Translations under genes and position numbers: made by a program
Notes under the pieces: generated by a model
Told to the model about the DNA's origin: nothing
Seen by the model: only the letters and a program-made list of their open reading frames with translations
The model's database searches: none
In this document: positions 34,382 to 45,132 of the stretch, in pieces
Layout: every line of letters begins with the position of its first letter
Numbering within the stretch: the stretch's first letter is position 1
Assembly (NCBI GenBank): GCA_009773355.1
Contig: WRPG01000026.1
Span: 1 to 64,000 of the forward strand
Direction: 5' to 3'
Length of the DNA: 64,000 nt
DNA from: Limisphaerales bacterium
Lineage (GTDB): Bacteria > Verrucomicrobiota > Verrucomicrobiia > Limisphaerales > SXTU01

Positions 34382-37341
34382 GGACGCATCTCACATCACT
34401 GACTCGCATCCCCGGCCTGCTGGCGTTGGTCGCGCTGCTGGCGTTGCTGGCTCCGTCCCCGGCGCGGGCCGCGACCACGCCCGTCCTGACCATCGAGTCC
34501 GACGTCACGAACCCGCCGCTGGACGCCTCCACCATCATCAACAAGGGGACCATCAACGCGGTGGACACCTCGTTCGGCCTGTTCCTATTTCAGACCATCA
34601 ACAACCTCAATTTCACCAACACCATCAGTGGAAAAATGTTCGGAGACGTGGGTTTTGACCTGCAGTTTGTGACCAACAACTCCCGCTTCTTTGCCAACTC
34701 AATCGTCAACGAAGGCATCATCCGGGCCGAGTCCGTCCTGCTGTCGGCGACCAACCTGGCGAACTCCGGCTCGATTCGGGCGGGTGCCTCTGGCGTGCTG
34801 CAACTGCAAGGCAGCAACGTGGACGTCAGCCGCTCGGTGCTCTCCGCCTCGGGCGCCAGCACCAACAGCTTCATCGGCGTGGGTTTCCGGTCCATTGACA
34901 CCAACGGGGTGGTGACCTACCAGAATCCCAGCGCGGTCACCGACCTATACTGGGGGGCAGGCACGGGCAACGTGATGACCGCCTCGCTCACGCCCAACAG
35001 CCTGTTCCTGCCGTTCTTTGATTTCTTCCTCCGCCCGCCGCAGATTTCCTCGCCTTCCCACGAGGTGCAGTCGGTGCAGGGCGGCATTGGGACTTTTTCC
35101 TCGTTCGTCAACATCGCCGGGACGAACTACGTCTCCTTCGTGCGGACCAACCGGCAGAACACCAACATCAACTACCAGATCGTGCTGCTCCAAACCAACA
35201 CGGCCAACACCAACTTGGCGGTGGATGTCCGCTTCGCGTCGCTGGGCGGGTTGGGCGGAGGTGGGGGCAATTTGTTTGCGGGCATCACCCCCATCATCCG
35301 GTTCAGCACCTTCGGTTTCGACATCACCACCGGCACTTTTTACACCAACAGCCTTTACTTCGCGGACTACATCAACAGCCGGACCAATTCGGTCCTGTCC
35401 GCCAATACGCTGACCAGCTCTTCGCGGCCGGCCGCCTACGACCTGAGCCGCAGTTCCTCCTACGATTTCTACTTCACGCCGACCTTCAGCTTCACGACCA
35501 ACGAGAACATCAACAATGTTCCCTACTACGCGAACGGCTTCGCGCTGGATACGATCACCAACAACTTCTACGCGGCCTACCAGGCGGCGGTGGGCAATGC
35601 GGCTTTCGTTCCAGGCACGGCGTCCTTTGTCCCGCATCTGGATGACCCAACGAATTTTCCCGGGCGCATCGAGATCACCGCAAACAACCTGGACATGAGC
35701 CTGGCGCGCATCCGCGCGGACAACCTGGTCAGCATCCGCGCGACCAATTTGATCAGCAGCGCCGGGACGCTGATTGACGCGCCCTACGTCCAGTTGTCCA
35801 TCGCGAACACCAACACGACGCTCACGCTGACCAACTTCGCCACCACCCAGGTGGCCCGCCCGAACGGAACATTGAGCTTTTACAGCACCACCTGGACCAA
35901 CAGCGTCACCAACGCCTCGCCCCAGCTTGACCTGCGGTATCACCTGTTGATCGTGGACGCCTCGCAGTTGAGCGGCGTCACCCCCGTGACGCTGCAGGAG
36001 TTCTCCGCCCGCGGCACCAATGTCATCATCAACAACACGCTGAACATCGGGCGCAGCATCCAGGTGGACTCTCCGGCAGTGACCTTCAGCACTTCCAGTT
36101 CGCTGATTTTGCCCCTGCTGACGGCGACCAACCTGGTCTCCACGAACTTTCCCAACGTGGAGTATTTCACCAACCTCGGGACGATCAACGTCCCCTACCA
36201 GTGCGTGCTCGGGAACGACCGCCCGACGGCGATCTCTAATTTCGTCAACCGGGGCGTGCTGACCGCCAACAACATCGCGATTCGCGCGTTGGAGTATGAA
36301 AGCTCCGGCACCAACCAGACGCGTTCGCTGGTCAGTGGTGTGAATGTCGGCGGCGGCGGTCCGATTTCCATCCTGGCCGGCACGGCCAAGCTGGATGGCG
36401 GCAGCTCCGGGGGCCTCCTTTCCGCCGGCGGCAGCATCATTCTCGCGGCCAACGATCTCAAGCTGCGAAACCATCGGTTCGTAACCGCCGGAACGCTGGA
36501 GATGAGTCCCACCAATTCGCTCACGGACACCGGGGCCTCGGGCACGAACCGGATTGATGTCGCCCTTGGCTTCAGCCTCCTGGTCAAGCCCGCCAGCGGG
36601 GATCTGCTTGGCACGACCATTTACACCACCGCGCCCTTCAACCGCAACGTGCCCCACGTCTGGGCGGGGGCGAATCTTGGCCCGGTCGCCAGCGGCTACA
36701 CCAACAATGCGGCCTTGGGCCGGCTGCTGCTTGACACTGGCACCGCCGCCATCTCCCAGAACCGGCTTTCCTTCCGCGGCATCGGCACCGACAACGCGCT
36801 CTACGTGGACTATCTGGAGCTGGCCGGCACGCTGACCAACGATCTGGTCAACCACCTGTTCATTGACACGAACATGACGCTCTACTTTGCCAACGCGAAC
36901 GTGTCACCGGAGGCGTTGGACGGACAGTTGGGCGGCCGGCTGCGCTGGGTGAAGGATTACGCGGGGCTGAACACGGGCGTGGACGTGCGGCTGCCGGACG
37001 GGCGCACGGTGAAGGTGAATGTGGCCAAGCTCAACAGCCAGGTGCTGGATTCGGATGCCGACGGCGTGGTCAACGCCAGCGATCTCAGCCCGTTTGACGG
37101 CATCATCATTGACAGCCGCGTGACCTTCACCAACGTCCCGCCGCTCACCGCCTTCGTCACTTGGGAGGCCGCCGCCCAGACCGTTTATCAGGTGGACGTG
37201 AACACCAACCTGCTTTCGGGCACCTGGCAGTTGCTCGCGAATTTTACCAACACCGCCGCCACCAACCGCGTGGTCACCTTCTCGGATGTGGTTCCCGCCG
37301 GCGGCGCGGAGCGCTACTTCCGCATTTCCTATCAACCGTGA
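34378..37341 (+). CDS. Large Asn/Thr-rich secreted repeat protein, adhesin-like
   Basis: A 987-residue protein with a signal peptide (GLLALVALLALLAPSPARA). The body is rich in Asn, Thr and Ser, with loose repeats of the type T-N-x-x-N-x-G-x-I (IINKGTINAV, SIVNEGIIRAE, NLANSGSIRAG, FVNRGVLTANNIAIRA), a pattern of right-handed beta-helix proteins. Near the end is a calcium-type segment LDSDADGVVNASDLSPFDG and then the C-terminal module TVYQVDVNTNLLSGTWQL...ERYFRISYQP. It is probably displayed at or released from the surface. ATG 34378 overlaps the preceding stop and starts at the signal peptide. No autotransporter barrel or sorting motif of a known type is seen. Confidence 0.72.
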   Translation: MRTHLTSLTRIPGLLALVALLALLAPSPARAATTPVLTIESDVTNPPLDASTIINKGTINAVDTSFGLFLFQTINNLNFTNTISGKMFGDVGFDLQFVTNNSRFFANSIVNEGIIRAESVLLSATNLANSGSIRAGASGVLQLQGSNVDVSRSVLSASGASTNSFIGVGFRSIDTNGVVTYQNPSAVTDLYWGAGTGNVMTASLTPNSLFLPFFDFFLRPPQISSPSHEVQSVQGGIGTFSSFVNIAGTNYVSFVRTNRQNTNINYQIVLLQTNTANTNLAVDVRFASLGGLGGGGGNLFAGITPIIRFSTFGFDITTGTFYTNSLYFADYINSRTNSVLSANTLTSSSRPAAYDLSRSSSYDFYFTPTFSFTTNENINNVPYYANGFALDTITNNFYAAYQAAVGNAAFVPGTASFVPHLDDPTNFPGRIEITANNLDMSLARIRADNLVSIRATNLISSAGTLIDAPYVQLSIANTNTTLTLTNFATTQVARPNGTLSFYSTTWTNSVTNASPQLDLRYHLLIVDASQLSGVTPVTLQEFSARGTNVIINNTLNIGRSIQVDSPAVTFSTSSSLILPLLTATNLVSTNFPNVEYFTNLGTINVPYQCVLGNDRPTAISNFVNRGVLTANNIAIRALEYESSGTNQTRSLVSGVNVGGGGPISILAGTAKLDGGSSGGLLSAGGSIILAANDLKLRNHRFVTAGTLEMSPTNSLTDTGASGTNRIDVALGFSLLVKPASGDLLGTTIYTTAPFNRNVPHVWAGANLGPVASGYTNNAALGRLLLDTGTAAISQNRLSFRGIGTDNALYVDYLELAGTLTNDLVNHLFIDTNMTLYFANANVSPEALDGQLGGRLRWVKDYAGLNTGVDVRLPDGRTVKVNVAKLNSQVLDSDADGVVNASDLSPFDGIIIDSRVTFTNVPPLTAFVTWEAAAQTVYQVDVNTNLLSGTWQLLANFTNTAATNRVVTFSDVVPAGGAERYFRISYQP

Positions 37342-37349
37342 GCAGGCGC

Positions 37350-40300
37350 ATGGCAGCAACACTTCAGCGGGTTAAGCGGGCGGGCGGTCCCGTCACCCGA
37401 CGGGCTGGGGTGGGGTGTCGGCTGGCCTGGCTGGGCGTCCTGCTGCTCGCCGGGATCTTGGGGGTGGCCCAGGCTCAAAACGGCGCGGTGCCGTTCATCA
37501 TGATGGACGGGAAGCGGGTGCATCCCACCAGCGTGCTGGTCAAATACGGCGCCCGCACCACGGCGGCGACGGCGGTGAACGCCGTCACGGCGGCGAATCT
37601 GCGCGTCGTGCAGGAGTTCAGGGGGGGTGCCCGGTGGGCCGTGCTGGATTTGGCGCCACAAGCTCCCCGACCGGCGGCCGGACAGGAGGCGCAGGCATTA
37701 AACGACCGCATCAACCAGTTGCGCCAGTCCGGCCAGTTTGAGTTTGTGGAGCCGGACTATGTCCGGAAACTGTCACTGTCCCCGCCGGACACTTTCTTTC
37801 TGGATGGCACTCTCTGGGGGCTGCGCAACGTGGGTCAGGCAGGCGGCGTGCGCGGGGCCGACCTCAACGTCACCAACGCCTGGGACATCACCGTCGGCAG
37901 CACGAACGTCATTGTGGCGGTGCTGGATTCCGGCATCCGCTACACGCACCAGGATCTCGCGGCCCAGATGTGGCGCAATCCAAACGAGATTGCGGGCGAC
38001 GGCATTGACAACGACGGCGACGGTTACGTGGACAATGTTTTCGGCATCAATGCCATCACCGGCACCGGGGATCCCAACGACGACAACGGTCACGGCACCC
38101 ATGTGGCGGGCACCATCGGCGCCGCGGCCAACAACGGCCATGCCCATGTGGGTGTCGTGTGGAACACGCGGCTCATGGCCGTCAAGGCGGCGGACCAATT
38201 CGGCTTCCTGAGTTCCAGCGCGATCATTGCCGGCATGGACTTCGCCGTCGCCAAGGGGGCAAAGGTCATCAATTGCAGCTTTGGCGGCTACTTCTTCTCG
38301 CAGGCGGAGTTCGACGCGTTCCTGCGCGCGCGCAACGCGGGGGTGCTCGTCGTGGCGGCGGCGGGCAACGATGCGACGGACACCGACGTGTTCCCGCACT
38401 ACCCGTCGGCCTTCCAGCTCGACAACATCATTTCCGTGGCGGCGCTGGACCGGCGCGACGGGCTGGCCTCCTTCTCGAACTTCGGGCGGACCAACGTCCA
38501 TGTCGGCGCGCCGGGCGTCGAGATCATGTCCACCTACAACACGGCGGACAATGCCTACCAGTTGCTGAATGGCACCAGCATGGCCTCGCCGCACATCGCG
38601 GGCGTGGCGGCGCTGGTCCTCTCGCTCACCAACACGATGACCTACAGCGAGGCGCGCAACCGCATCCTGTTCACCACCGCCCCGGTCGCCGCCCTCACCA
38701 CCAACACCAGCACCGGCGGACGCGCGAACGCCTACCGCGCCCTGACCACCGCCGGGGACAATCTGCTGGAGGTGCTGCTCACGCCGTCCGCCGGCTCCAC
38801 GCTGCTGGCCGGGGCCACCATTCCGCTCACAGTCGAGGTCAACGACTTGCTGCCGGTCAACAACGCCACGGTGCAGGGTTCCATCCCGGGGGTTTTCACC
38901 AATGTCTTCTTCGTGAATGGCGGCACCACCCCCGACACGGTCGCGGGGGACAACCGCCATGCCATCAACGTCAATGTTCCCGCCGTCGCCACCAACCTGA
39001 CCCTGACCCTGACGGTGACGGCCCCGGGCAAGACCAACTTCACCGGCACCTTCACCTTCCGCACGGCGACGGTTCCGCCGAACGACAATTTCCCCCCCTT
39101 GGCCAAGGTGCCGGACAACGGCGGCGTGGTCTTCGGGGACAACACCTTCGGCTCGGTTCAGTTTGGCGAGCCGGTTCATGCGGGGGTGTCCAGCATGGCG
39201 AACTCTGTGTGGTGGAACTTTGCGCCCACCAACAGCGGGCTGTATCTCGTGGACACCGCCGGCAGTTCGTTCGACACCGTCGTGGCGGCCTACACCGGCA
39301 ATGTGCTCACGAACCTGACGCTCATGGCGGCCACCAATGACGTGGGGGCGATCCCACAGGGCTTCGTTTATATCTCAGTGTCGGCGGGCACGACCTATCG
39401 CATCGCCGTGGCCTCCGCCTCCACCAACTCCGTCGGCCAGGTTCGGCTGCGCGTGTCCCGCGATGGTTTCCCCGACACCACCGCGCCCACCGTGGTCATC
39501 ACCAACCTGGTCAGCGGTCCGCTTTCCGTCACCAACCCGCCCAGCGGCCTGTTCGTCACCAACGCCGCGCTCACCCTGTCGGGCACCGCCACCGACCCGA
39601 CCACCAACGCCATCGGCGTCAGCCAGGTGCTCGTCCGCCTCAACAGCGGCCTGTCCGCCGTGGCCTCCGGCACGAATGCCTGGGTCGCCCCGCTGTTTCT
39701 GGTGCCCGGCACCAACGTCATTCAAGTCTCCGCCGTGGACCTCTCCGGCAACACCTCCACCCCGCTGGTGTTCCAGGTGATTTACCGCGTGTTCGACCCG
39801 TTCAACGACGTGCTGGCCAATGCGCTGGAACTGACCGGCGTGCTGGGGTCGGCCACGACCAACAATGCCAACGCCACCTTCGAGCCGGGCGAGCCGTTGC
39901 ACGCCGGCAAGCAGGGCGGCAAGTCCGTCTGGTATTTCTTCACCGCCCCGGCCGACGGGCTGCTTTCCCTGACCACTTCGAACTCCGTCTTTGACACCCT
40001 GCTGGCGGTCTACACAGGCACGCGCGTGGACCGGCTCACGCCCGTGAGCGCCAATGATGACGCCCCTTTGGGTGGTGGGGCGGTCCACAGCGACCTGCTC
40101 CAGGCCGTTCGCGCGGGGGTGCGCTACTACATCGCCGTGGACGGGTTGTCGGGCGCGTCCGGCCAGCTCTTCCTGACCTATGGTTTCACCGCCGCGCCGA
40201 TCTTCAATCTCACCGTCACCGCCTCGGCGGGCGGGGTGGCCTTTCCCGCCTCGGGTTCCTTTGTGGGCACCTCCGTGGTGGATGTCACGGCCGTCGCCTC

Positions 40301-41102
40301 CAACGGGTTTAATTTCGTGACGTGGACCGGCGACTCGCTTTCGCTCGACAACCCACTCCGCATCACCGTCACCCGGGACACCACGCTGGCCGCCGTGTTC
40401 GCCCCGGTTCTGGTGGCGGACAACTTTGAATCCGGCGCGCTCCGCACGAACATCGGCTGGGCCACCAACAACGCGGCGGGCATCGCCCCGTGGCTGGTGC
40501 AGGCGGCCGCCGGCCAGGCAACGAATTCAACTGCCGGTGGCACGTATCACATCCGTTCCGGCGCGATCACCCACGCCCAGACCACCGTCCTTCGGCTGGT
40601 GACGAACTGCCGGCCGGGCGGCGCCTCTTTCGCCTATCGGGTCAGCAGCGAGGAGTTCGGCCCGACGGTCGGCGACTTCTTCGAGTTTTACCTCAATGGT
40701 GTGCTGCAGGTGCGGACGAATGGCGAGAGCGGCTGGCAGACGCACGCCTTCACCGTGGCGGCGGGCACGAACACTTTGGAATGGCGCTATCTGAAGGACG
40801 CCTCTTCGAGCGCCAACTTGGACGCGGTGTTCCTCGACAACGTGAACGTGCCACTGGTCGAGCCGGTGAACCTGGCCGTGCCCGTGCGCGTGACCACCAA
40901 CTCGGTCCAGCTTGTCAGTGGCGGCGGCGTGCAGTTCCGTGTCGAAGGCCAGACCAACCAAGTCTATCAGGTGCAGGCCTCCGCCGACCTCGCCAACTGG
41001 GTGACGATCTCCACGAACTACGCGCCTTACGGCCTCATCCAGTTCACCGATCCGCAGGCGACCACCAACGCCAGCCGTTACTACCGGGTCATCCTGCCCT
41101 GA
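37350..41102 (+). CDS. Secreted subtilisin-like serine protease with C-terminal domains
   Basis: A 1250-residue protease. It has a signal peptide ([19 protein letters not shown]), then an I9-like propeptide ([10 protein letters not shown]...[12 protein letters not shown]). The S8 catalytic domain has D193 in [13 protein letters not shown]248 in [10 protein letters not shown], the oxyanion Asn in AAAGND and S410 in [12 protein letters not shown]. The insert [17 protein letters not shown] looks calcium-binding. Further on are two pre-peptidase-type domains ([20 protein letters not shown] and [20 protein letters not shown]), an InlB B-repeat-like unit ([16 protein letters not shown]), a jelly-roll-like domain, and the shared C-terminal module [14 protein letters not shown]...SRYYRVILP. 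It starts eight bases after the previous gene, as the fourth member of the operon. Confidence 0.9.
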   Translation: MAATLQRVKRAGGPVTRRAGVGCRLAWLGVLLLAGILGVAQAQNGAVPFIMMDGKRVHPTSVLVKYGARTTAATAVNAVTAANLRVVQEFRGGARWAVLDLAPQAPRPAAGQEAQALNDRINQLRQSGQFEFVEPDYVRKLSLSPPDTFFLDGTLWGLRNVGQAGGVRGADLNVTNAWDITVGSTNVIVAVLDSGIRYTHQDLAAQMWRNPNEIAGDGIDNDGDGYVDNVFGINAITGTGDPNDDNGHGTHVAGTIGAAANNGHAHVGVVWNTRLMAVKAADQFGFLSSSAIIAGMDFAVAKGAKVINCSFGGYFFSQAEFDAFLRARNAGVLVVAAAGNDATDTDVFPHYPSAFQLDNIISVAALDRRDGLASFSNFGRTNVHVGAPGVEIMSTYNTADNAYQLLNGTSMASPHIAGVAALVLSLTNTMTYSEARNRILFTTAPVAALTTNTSTGGRANAYRALTTAGDNLLEVLLTPSAGSTLLAGATIPLTVEVNDLLPVNNATVQGSIPGVFTNVFFVNGGTTPDTVAGDNRHAINVNVPAVATNLTLTLTVTAPGKTNFTGTFTFRTATVPPNDNFPPLAKVPDNGGVVFGDNTFGSVQFGEPVHAGVSSMANSVWWNFAPTNSGLYLVDTAGSSFDTVVAAYTGNVLTNLTLMAATNDVGAIPQGFVYISVSAGTTYRIAVASASTNSVGQVRLRVSRDGFPDTTAPTVVITNLVSGPLSVTNPPSGLFVTNAALTLSGTATDPTTNAIGVSQVLVRLNSGLSAVASGTNAWVAPLFLVPGTNVIQVSAVDLSGNTSTPLVFQVIYRVFDPFNDVLANALELTGVLGSATTNNANATFEPGEPLHAGKQGGKSVWYFFTAPADGLLSLTTSNSVFDTLLAVYTGTRVDRLTPVSANDDAPLGGGAVHSDLLQAVRAGVRYYIAVDGLSGASGQLFLTYGFTAAPIFNLTVTASAGGVAFPASGSFVGTSVVDVTAVASNGFNFVTWTGDSLSLDNPLRITVTRDTTLAAVFAPVLVADNFESGALRTNIGWATNNAAGIAPWLVQAAAGQATNSTAGGTYHIRSGAITHAQTTVLRLVTNCRPGGASFAYRVSSEEFGPTVGDFFEFYLNGVLQVRTNGESGWQTHAFTVAAGTNTLEWRYLKDASSSANLDAVFLDNVNVPLVEPVNLAVPVRVTTNSVQLVSGGGVQFRVEGQTNQVYQVQASADLANWVTISTNYAPYGLIQFTDPQATTNASRYYRVILP

Positions 41103-41170
41103 GCCGGCGGGCAGGAGGCCGGTCCGTTTCCCTCGCGGTCAGCGCGGCTTCCGCGTCAGCCGCTCGCGGC

Positions 41171-41557
41171 CTACTTCTCCCGGACCTGAAGTTGATACGG
41201 CCCAGCCAGAACGCTGTCGGGCTTGGGGGCCGGGATCGCGTTGTATTCGAAATCCACCTTCACGCGATAGGTCGCGAGATTCGTGGTGGCGGGCACGGGC
41301 AAAAGGGTTTCCCAGCGGTGTTCCATGCGCGGCGTGCGGCGCATCGGGTAATTGTTCTCGCCGACCTGGAGATAGGGCTTGAGCGTCTCCTTCCTGAGCG
41401 CCTGCTTGTTGCTGCGGAACTCGATCTCCACCGGATACAGCCCTTCCGCGTTGCGCGTCTGCGTGCGCGGGGACAGCAGCGTGACGGTCGAGGTCGTCCC
41501 GCATCCGGCCAGCAGCATCGCCGCCGCCAGACCGCCGAATCGAAGTGCCTTGCTCAT
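41171..41557 (-). CDS. Small outer-membrane-type lipoprotein, hypothetical
   Basis: A 128-residue protein with a lipoprotein signal ([19 protein letters not shown], Cys19) and a beta-rich mature part ([31 protein letters not shown], then [21 protein letters not shown] and PYQLQVREK). No family is recognised; the fold pattern resembles a single Ig-like domain. It is on the strand opposite to its neighbours and stands alone. The start at 41557 is taken because it fits the lipoprotein signal. Confidence 0.7.
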   Translation of the reverse strand: MSKALRFGGLAAAMLLAGCGTTSTVTLLSPRTQTRNAEGLYPVEIEFRSNKQALRKETLKPYLQVGENNYPMRRTPRMEHRWETLLPVPATTNLATYRVKVDFEYNAIPAPKPDSVLAGPYQLQVREK

Positions 41558-41704
41558 GGTGCCGCGAGTGTGTCCCGCCGCCGCGCGCGCTGGCAAGGCG
41601 GTTTTGCCGCTTGCGAAAGCACGTCTCCTCGTTACCGTCTGCGCCTTGAATTTGCCGCCGTCGCGGCGGCCTTGGTTACGCATCACGCATTACGTTTCAC
41701 ACCC

Positions 41705-42943
41705 ATGGCCCTGCTCAACGACCACTACCTCAAACTCAAAGCCGGCTACCTTTTTCCCGAAATTGGCCGCCGAGTGAAGGCCTTCTGCGAGGCGAATCCC
41801 GAGGCCGCCCAGCGCCTCATCCGCTGCGGCATTGGCGATGTCACCGAACCGCTGCCGTCCGCCGTCATCGCCGCCCTGCACAAAGCTGTGGACGAGATGG
41901 GTGTGCGTGAATCCTTCAAGGGCTACGGCCCCGAGCAGGGCTACGACTGGCTGCGCGCCGCCATCGCGCAGAACGACTACCGCGCCCACGGCCTCGACGT
42001 GGCCGATGACGAAATCTTCGTCAGCGATGGGTCGAAGTGTGACTGCGGCAGCATCCTCGACATCCTCGGCGCGAAAAACAAAATCGCCATCAGCGACCCG
42101 GTGTATCCCGTCTATGTGGACACCAACGTCATGGCCGGCCACACTGGCGAGGCAAATGAGGCCGGCGCTTACGCCAAGCTCGTCTATCTTCCGTGCCGCC
42201 CCAGCAACGGCTTCATCCCCGAGCCGCCGAAGAAGCACGTTGACCTCGCCTATCTCTGCTCGCCGAACAACCCGACCGGCGCGGTCGCCACGCGCGCGCA
42301 GCTCGAGGCCTGGGTGAAATACGCGCTGGAGCACAAGGCCGTCATCCTCTTCGACGCCGCCTACGAGGCCTACATCGCCGACCCGGCGCTGCCGCACTCC
42401 ATCTACGAAATTCCCGGCGCGCGCGAGTGCGCCATCGAGTTCCGCAGTTGCTCGAAGAACGGCGGCTTCACCGGCGTGCGCTGCGCGTTCACGGTCGTGC
42501 CCAAGACGCTGCTGGCGCAGACGAAGACCGGCGAGTTCAAGCCGCTGCACCCGCTCTGGTCGCGCCGCATGACGACCAAGTTCAACGGCGTCTCCTACAT
42601 CACCCAGCGCGGGGCCGAGGCGCTCTACAGCGACGAGGGCAAGGCGCAGGTGCGGGCGCTCATCGAGCACTACATGGGCAACGCGAAGGTGCTGCGCGCC
42701 GGTGCGAAGAAGGCCGGGCTGAAGGTCTTCGGCGGTGAGAACGCGCCCTACATCTGGGTCCGCACGCCCAAGGGCGTCACGAGCTGGCAGGCCTTCGACA
42801 AGATTCTCGGCGACGCCAACGTCGTCATCACCCCCGGCTCCGGCTTCGGCTCGAAGGGCGAGGGCTACTTCCGCATCAGCAGCTTCAACAGCCGCGCCAA
42901 CGCCGAGGAGGTCGCGCGCCGCTTGCAGGAATTGAAGTGGTGA
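41705..42943 (+). CDS. dapL: LL-diaminopimelate aminotransferase
   Basis: A 412-residue class I/II PLP aminotransferase of the DapL family. [24 protein letters not shown] at the N-terminus is the family start. Next come [70 protein letters not shown], the PLP lysine K251 in [16 protein letters not shown], and the phosphate-binding Arg region. It converts tetrahydrodipicolinate directly to LL-DAP for lysine and peptidoglycan synthesis, the DAP pathway typical of plants, Chlamydiae and Verrucomicrobia. The frame is open far upstream, but ATG 41705 gives the exact family length. Confidence 0.95.
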   Translation: MALLNDHYLKLKAGYLFPEIGRRVKAFCEANPEAAQRLIRCGIGDVTEPLPSAVIAALHKAVDEMGVRESFKGYGPEQGYDWLRAAIAQNDYRAHGLDVADDEIFVSDGSKCDCGSILDILGAKNKIAISDPVYPVYVDTNVMAGHTGEANEAGAYAKLVYLPCRPSNGFIPEPPKKHVDLAYLCSPNNPTGAVATRAQLEAWVKYALEHKAVILFDAAYEAYIADPALPHSIYEIPGARECAIEFRSCSKNGGFTGVRCAFTVVPKTLLAQTKTGEFKPLHPLWSRRMTTKFNGVSYITQRGAEALYSDEGKAQVRALIEHYMGNAKVLRAGAKKAGLKVFGGENAPYIWVRTPKGVTSWQAFDKILGDANVVITPGSGFGSKGEGYFRISSFNSRANAEEVARRLQELKW

Positions 42944-42965
42944 GCCGTCGCGCCGTCGAAGGCCC

Positions 42966-43556
42966 ATGATCAAATTGCTGCGCCGGCTGCTCACGCTGGC
43001 GGTTGCTTGTGGGACAGTCACTTTCGCGCGCGCGCAGGACGCGGGTTTCGAGTCGCTTTTTAACGGCCGCGACTTCACCGGCTGGCGCTTCTCGTTGCAG
43101 AAGACCGGCGATCCCTGGCCGGACAACTGGAAGATCAAGGACGGCGTCATCTACCTCACCGGCGCGATGCGGCCGAACCTCGTCACCACGCGCGAATTCG
43201 GCGACTTCGAGGTTAGGTTCGAGTGGCGCGCGCTGACGCCCAAGTTCAATGGCGGTTTCTACATCCGCTGCCGGCCCGACGCGGGCAACAACCAGATCCG
43301 CGTGGACAAGAGCAACGAGGGCGCGTTCCTCGCCGGCAGCATCAGGGGCGCGAAGGCGGCACCGACGCTGCAAAAGGCCGTCGGGGAATGGAACGAATGG
43401 CGCGTGCTGGTGAAGGGCGCGGCCGTCACGCTCTGGTGCAATGGCAAGCTCGCGTGGGAAGCCACCGGCCTGGCTCCGGCGCGGGGGCACATCGGCTTGC
43501 AGGCCGAGGGCACGCCGATGGAGTTCCGCAACTTGCAGGTGCGCGAGCTGAGGTGA
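42966..43556 (+). CDS. Secreted DUF1080 (3-keto-disaccharide hydrolase family) protein
   Basis: A 196-residue protein with a signal peptide (LLRRLLTLAVACGTVTFARAQ) and a single DUF1080 jelly-roll domain: FESLFNGRDFTGWRF at the start, WKIKDGVIYLTG, FGDFEVRFEWRA, NGGFYIRC, WNEWRVLVKGAAVTLWCNGKLAWE and GHIGLQAEGTPMEFRNLQVREL at the end. Members from Bacteroides and related bacteria cleave 3-keto-glycosides; most planctomycete and verrucomicrobial paralogues are untested. It follows dapL by 22 bases but is functionally unrelated. Confidence 0.92.
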   Translation: MIKLLRRLLTLAVACGTVTFARAQDAGFESLFNGRDFTGWRFSLQKTGDPWPDNWKIKDGVIYLTGAMRPNLVTTREFGDFEVRFEWRALTPKFNGGFYIRCRPDAGNNQIRVDKSNEGAFLAGSIRGAKAAPTLQKAVGEWNEWRVLVKGAAVTLWCNGKLAWEATGLAPARGHIGLQAEGTPMEFRNLQVRELR

Positions 43557-43566
43557 GCCGTCCGGC

Positions 43567-44994
43567 TCACGGCGTGGGCTGGCGCAGCCGGTAGTAAGCT
43601 CGCGGGAGACTGCCCGGCGACGGCGAATGCGTATGGCCGCCCAGCGTCTCGGCGAGGTCGTTCCAACTGGCCGGGTTCACCGGATTGGTGCTCATTTGCA
43701 GCACCCGGTTGGCTGCGGAAGCCCAGTAGAGGTTCACGCGCAGGGGCGGCTGGTTCGTCTTGATGAGGATCAGCCCGAACTCCCCCGGACCGGCCAGGCT
43801 CTCGGCCGGGGCGCGCGCCACGAGCGTAAGCTCCTGCGAACCGTCCGCCCGCGTGCCGATGAGGAAATCCTTTCCGGCGTTGCACCAGAGCGTGCTCGAG
43901 AAGCTCCCGTCCGTGTCATTGGTCCCCGCGACCTGCACCGTTCCAGGCGAGACGATGCTCACCCGGCCCACGGTTCGATCCGCAGGCGCGGTGAAGATGC
44001 CGGTGTGCCCGATGTGGATTGTCTCACGATGCACCGCAAAGTTGTTCTTGCCAGGGAGGTCCATCACGAAGCCCAGGCCGTTGGTGACCAGCGAAAGCAG
44101 GCCCGGGGTCTCGAGACCGCCGACCCGCCAGAGGCCTTGCGATTCGCCCTCGGTCTGCGCGGACGGCAGCTTCACCGCCACGACTATCTCCTGGTAGTTC
44201 GGCTCCGTGTGAACCGCCGCCATCACATTCTTGCTCTGGTTGACGTAGAACAACAGGGTCATGGCGGGGTTGGGAGGCATTGGGATCACGACGGTCAGCA
44301 GGCCGCTTGCGCCTGGCGTCGCCGTGCCGTTCATAGTGTCGGGACCAAAGACCAAGCTGAACGAGCCGTCTCCGGCCACCGTGAGGGTGCCGTTCCCGAT
44401 GCCGAACGAGGACCGGCCCTCGATCTCGAAGATACCGTCCACGGGATGCTGCGGATCGAGGTAGTTGGTCGACCAGCGCAGTTGCAGCTCCCGGGGAGTT
44501 CCCAAGGTCACCATTTTCCAAACTCCGGCCATTTCGGCGGCGGTGAGGCTGGCGGGGGCCTTGAGCATCAGCATCAGCTCCTGCTGGCTGCCGCCCGGCG
44601 GAAGATTGGCCGCGAACGCGAGGTCTTGAGCGGCGTTCACGCTGAACATGACGGGCGGCTCACCCGTGGGCACCGCCTGCACCAGGCCCGGCCCGGCCAC
44701 GGTGATGACGCCGTTGCCCGGCCCGCTGAAATTGCCGCTGCCGTCAACCGTCATGGGCACCATGCGCGCCATGAAGTTGGTCTTTTCAAAGATGTCCCGC
44801 AGCGTGAGGTAGTTGTTGCCGAAGACGGGCGTGTTGGCCGTCACCAAGGTCAGCCGGGCGGGCGAGCCGAACTGGGCGAAGTTCCAGTTGCCGACGAAAT
44901 TTGCCTGTGACTGCCCAAGGGAGGCCGCCGTGCCCAGCCAGCACGCGGCGGCACCGGCGAGCGCCGAACGAAGGATGCGGGGGAGCGTTTTCAT
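43567..44994 (-). CDS. Secreted beta-rich protein with the shared C-terminal module
   Basis: A 475-residue protein with a signal peptide (LRSALAGAAACWLGTAASLGQ). Three to four similar blocks follow, each with a strand pattern like NGVITVAGPGLVQ or NGTLTVAGDGSFSLVFG and a line such as ELMLMLKAPASLTAAEMAGVWKM, suggesting internally repeated beta domains that I cannot name. The C-terminus (NLYWASAANRVLQMSTNPVNPASWNDLAETLG...RAYYRLRQ) is a divergent version of the module found at the ends of the secreted proteins at 31-41 kb. It is a single-gene unit, convergent with the DUF1080 gene with ten bases between stops. Confidence 0.72.
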   Translation of the reverse strand: MKTLPRILRSALAGAAACWLGTAASLGQSQANFVGNWNFAQFGSPARLTLVTANTPVFGNNYLTLRDIFEKTNFMARMVPMTVDGSGNFSGPGNGVITVAGPGLVQAVPTGEPPVMFSVNAAQDLAFAANLPPGGSQQELMLMLKAPASLTAAEMAGVWKMVTLGTPRELQLRWSTNYLDPQHPVDGIFEIEGRSSFGIGNGTLTVAGDGSFSLVFGPDTMNGTATPGASGLLTVVIPMPPNPAMTLLFYVNQSKNVMAAVHTEPNYQEIVVAVKLPSAQTEGESQGLWRVGGLETPGLLSLVTNGLGFVMDLPGKNNFAVHRETIHIGHTGIFTAPADRTVGRVSIVSPGTVQVAGTNDTDGSFSSTLWCNAGKDFLIGTRADGSQELTLVARAPAESLAGPGEFGLILIKTNQPPLRVNLYWASAANRVLQMSTNPVNPASWNDLAETLGGHTHSPSPGSLPRAYYRLRQPTP

Positions 44995-45132
44995 GGAGTA
45001 TCGCTCGCCCCGTCGGGCGCGCGCGGCTTCGTGGATTTTGTCAGGCTTCGGCCCAAAGCTGTCCATGGGCTTGCGCGGGCCGGTCTTGCCGCCAGTGCGG
45101 GGGTGGCCTAACTTCCGCCGTCGCCATCAACC

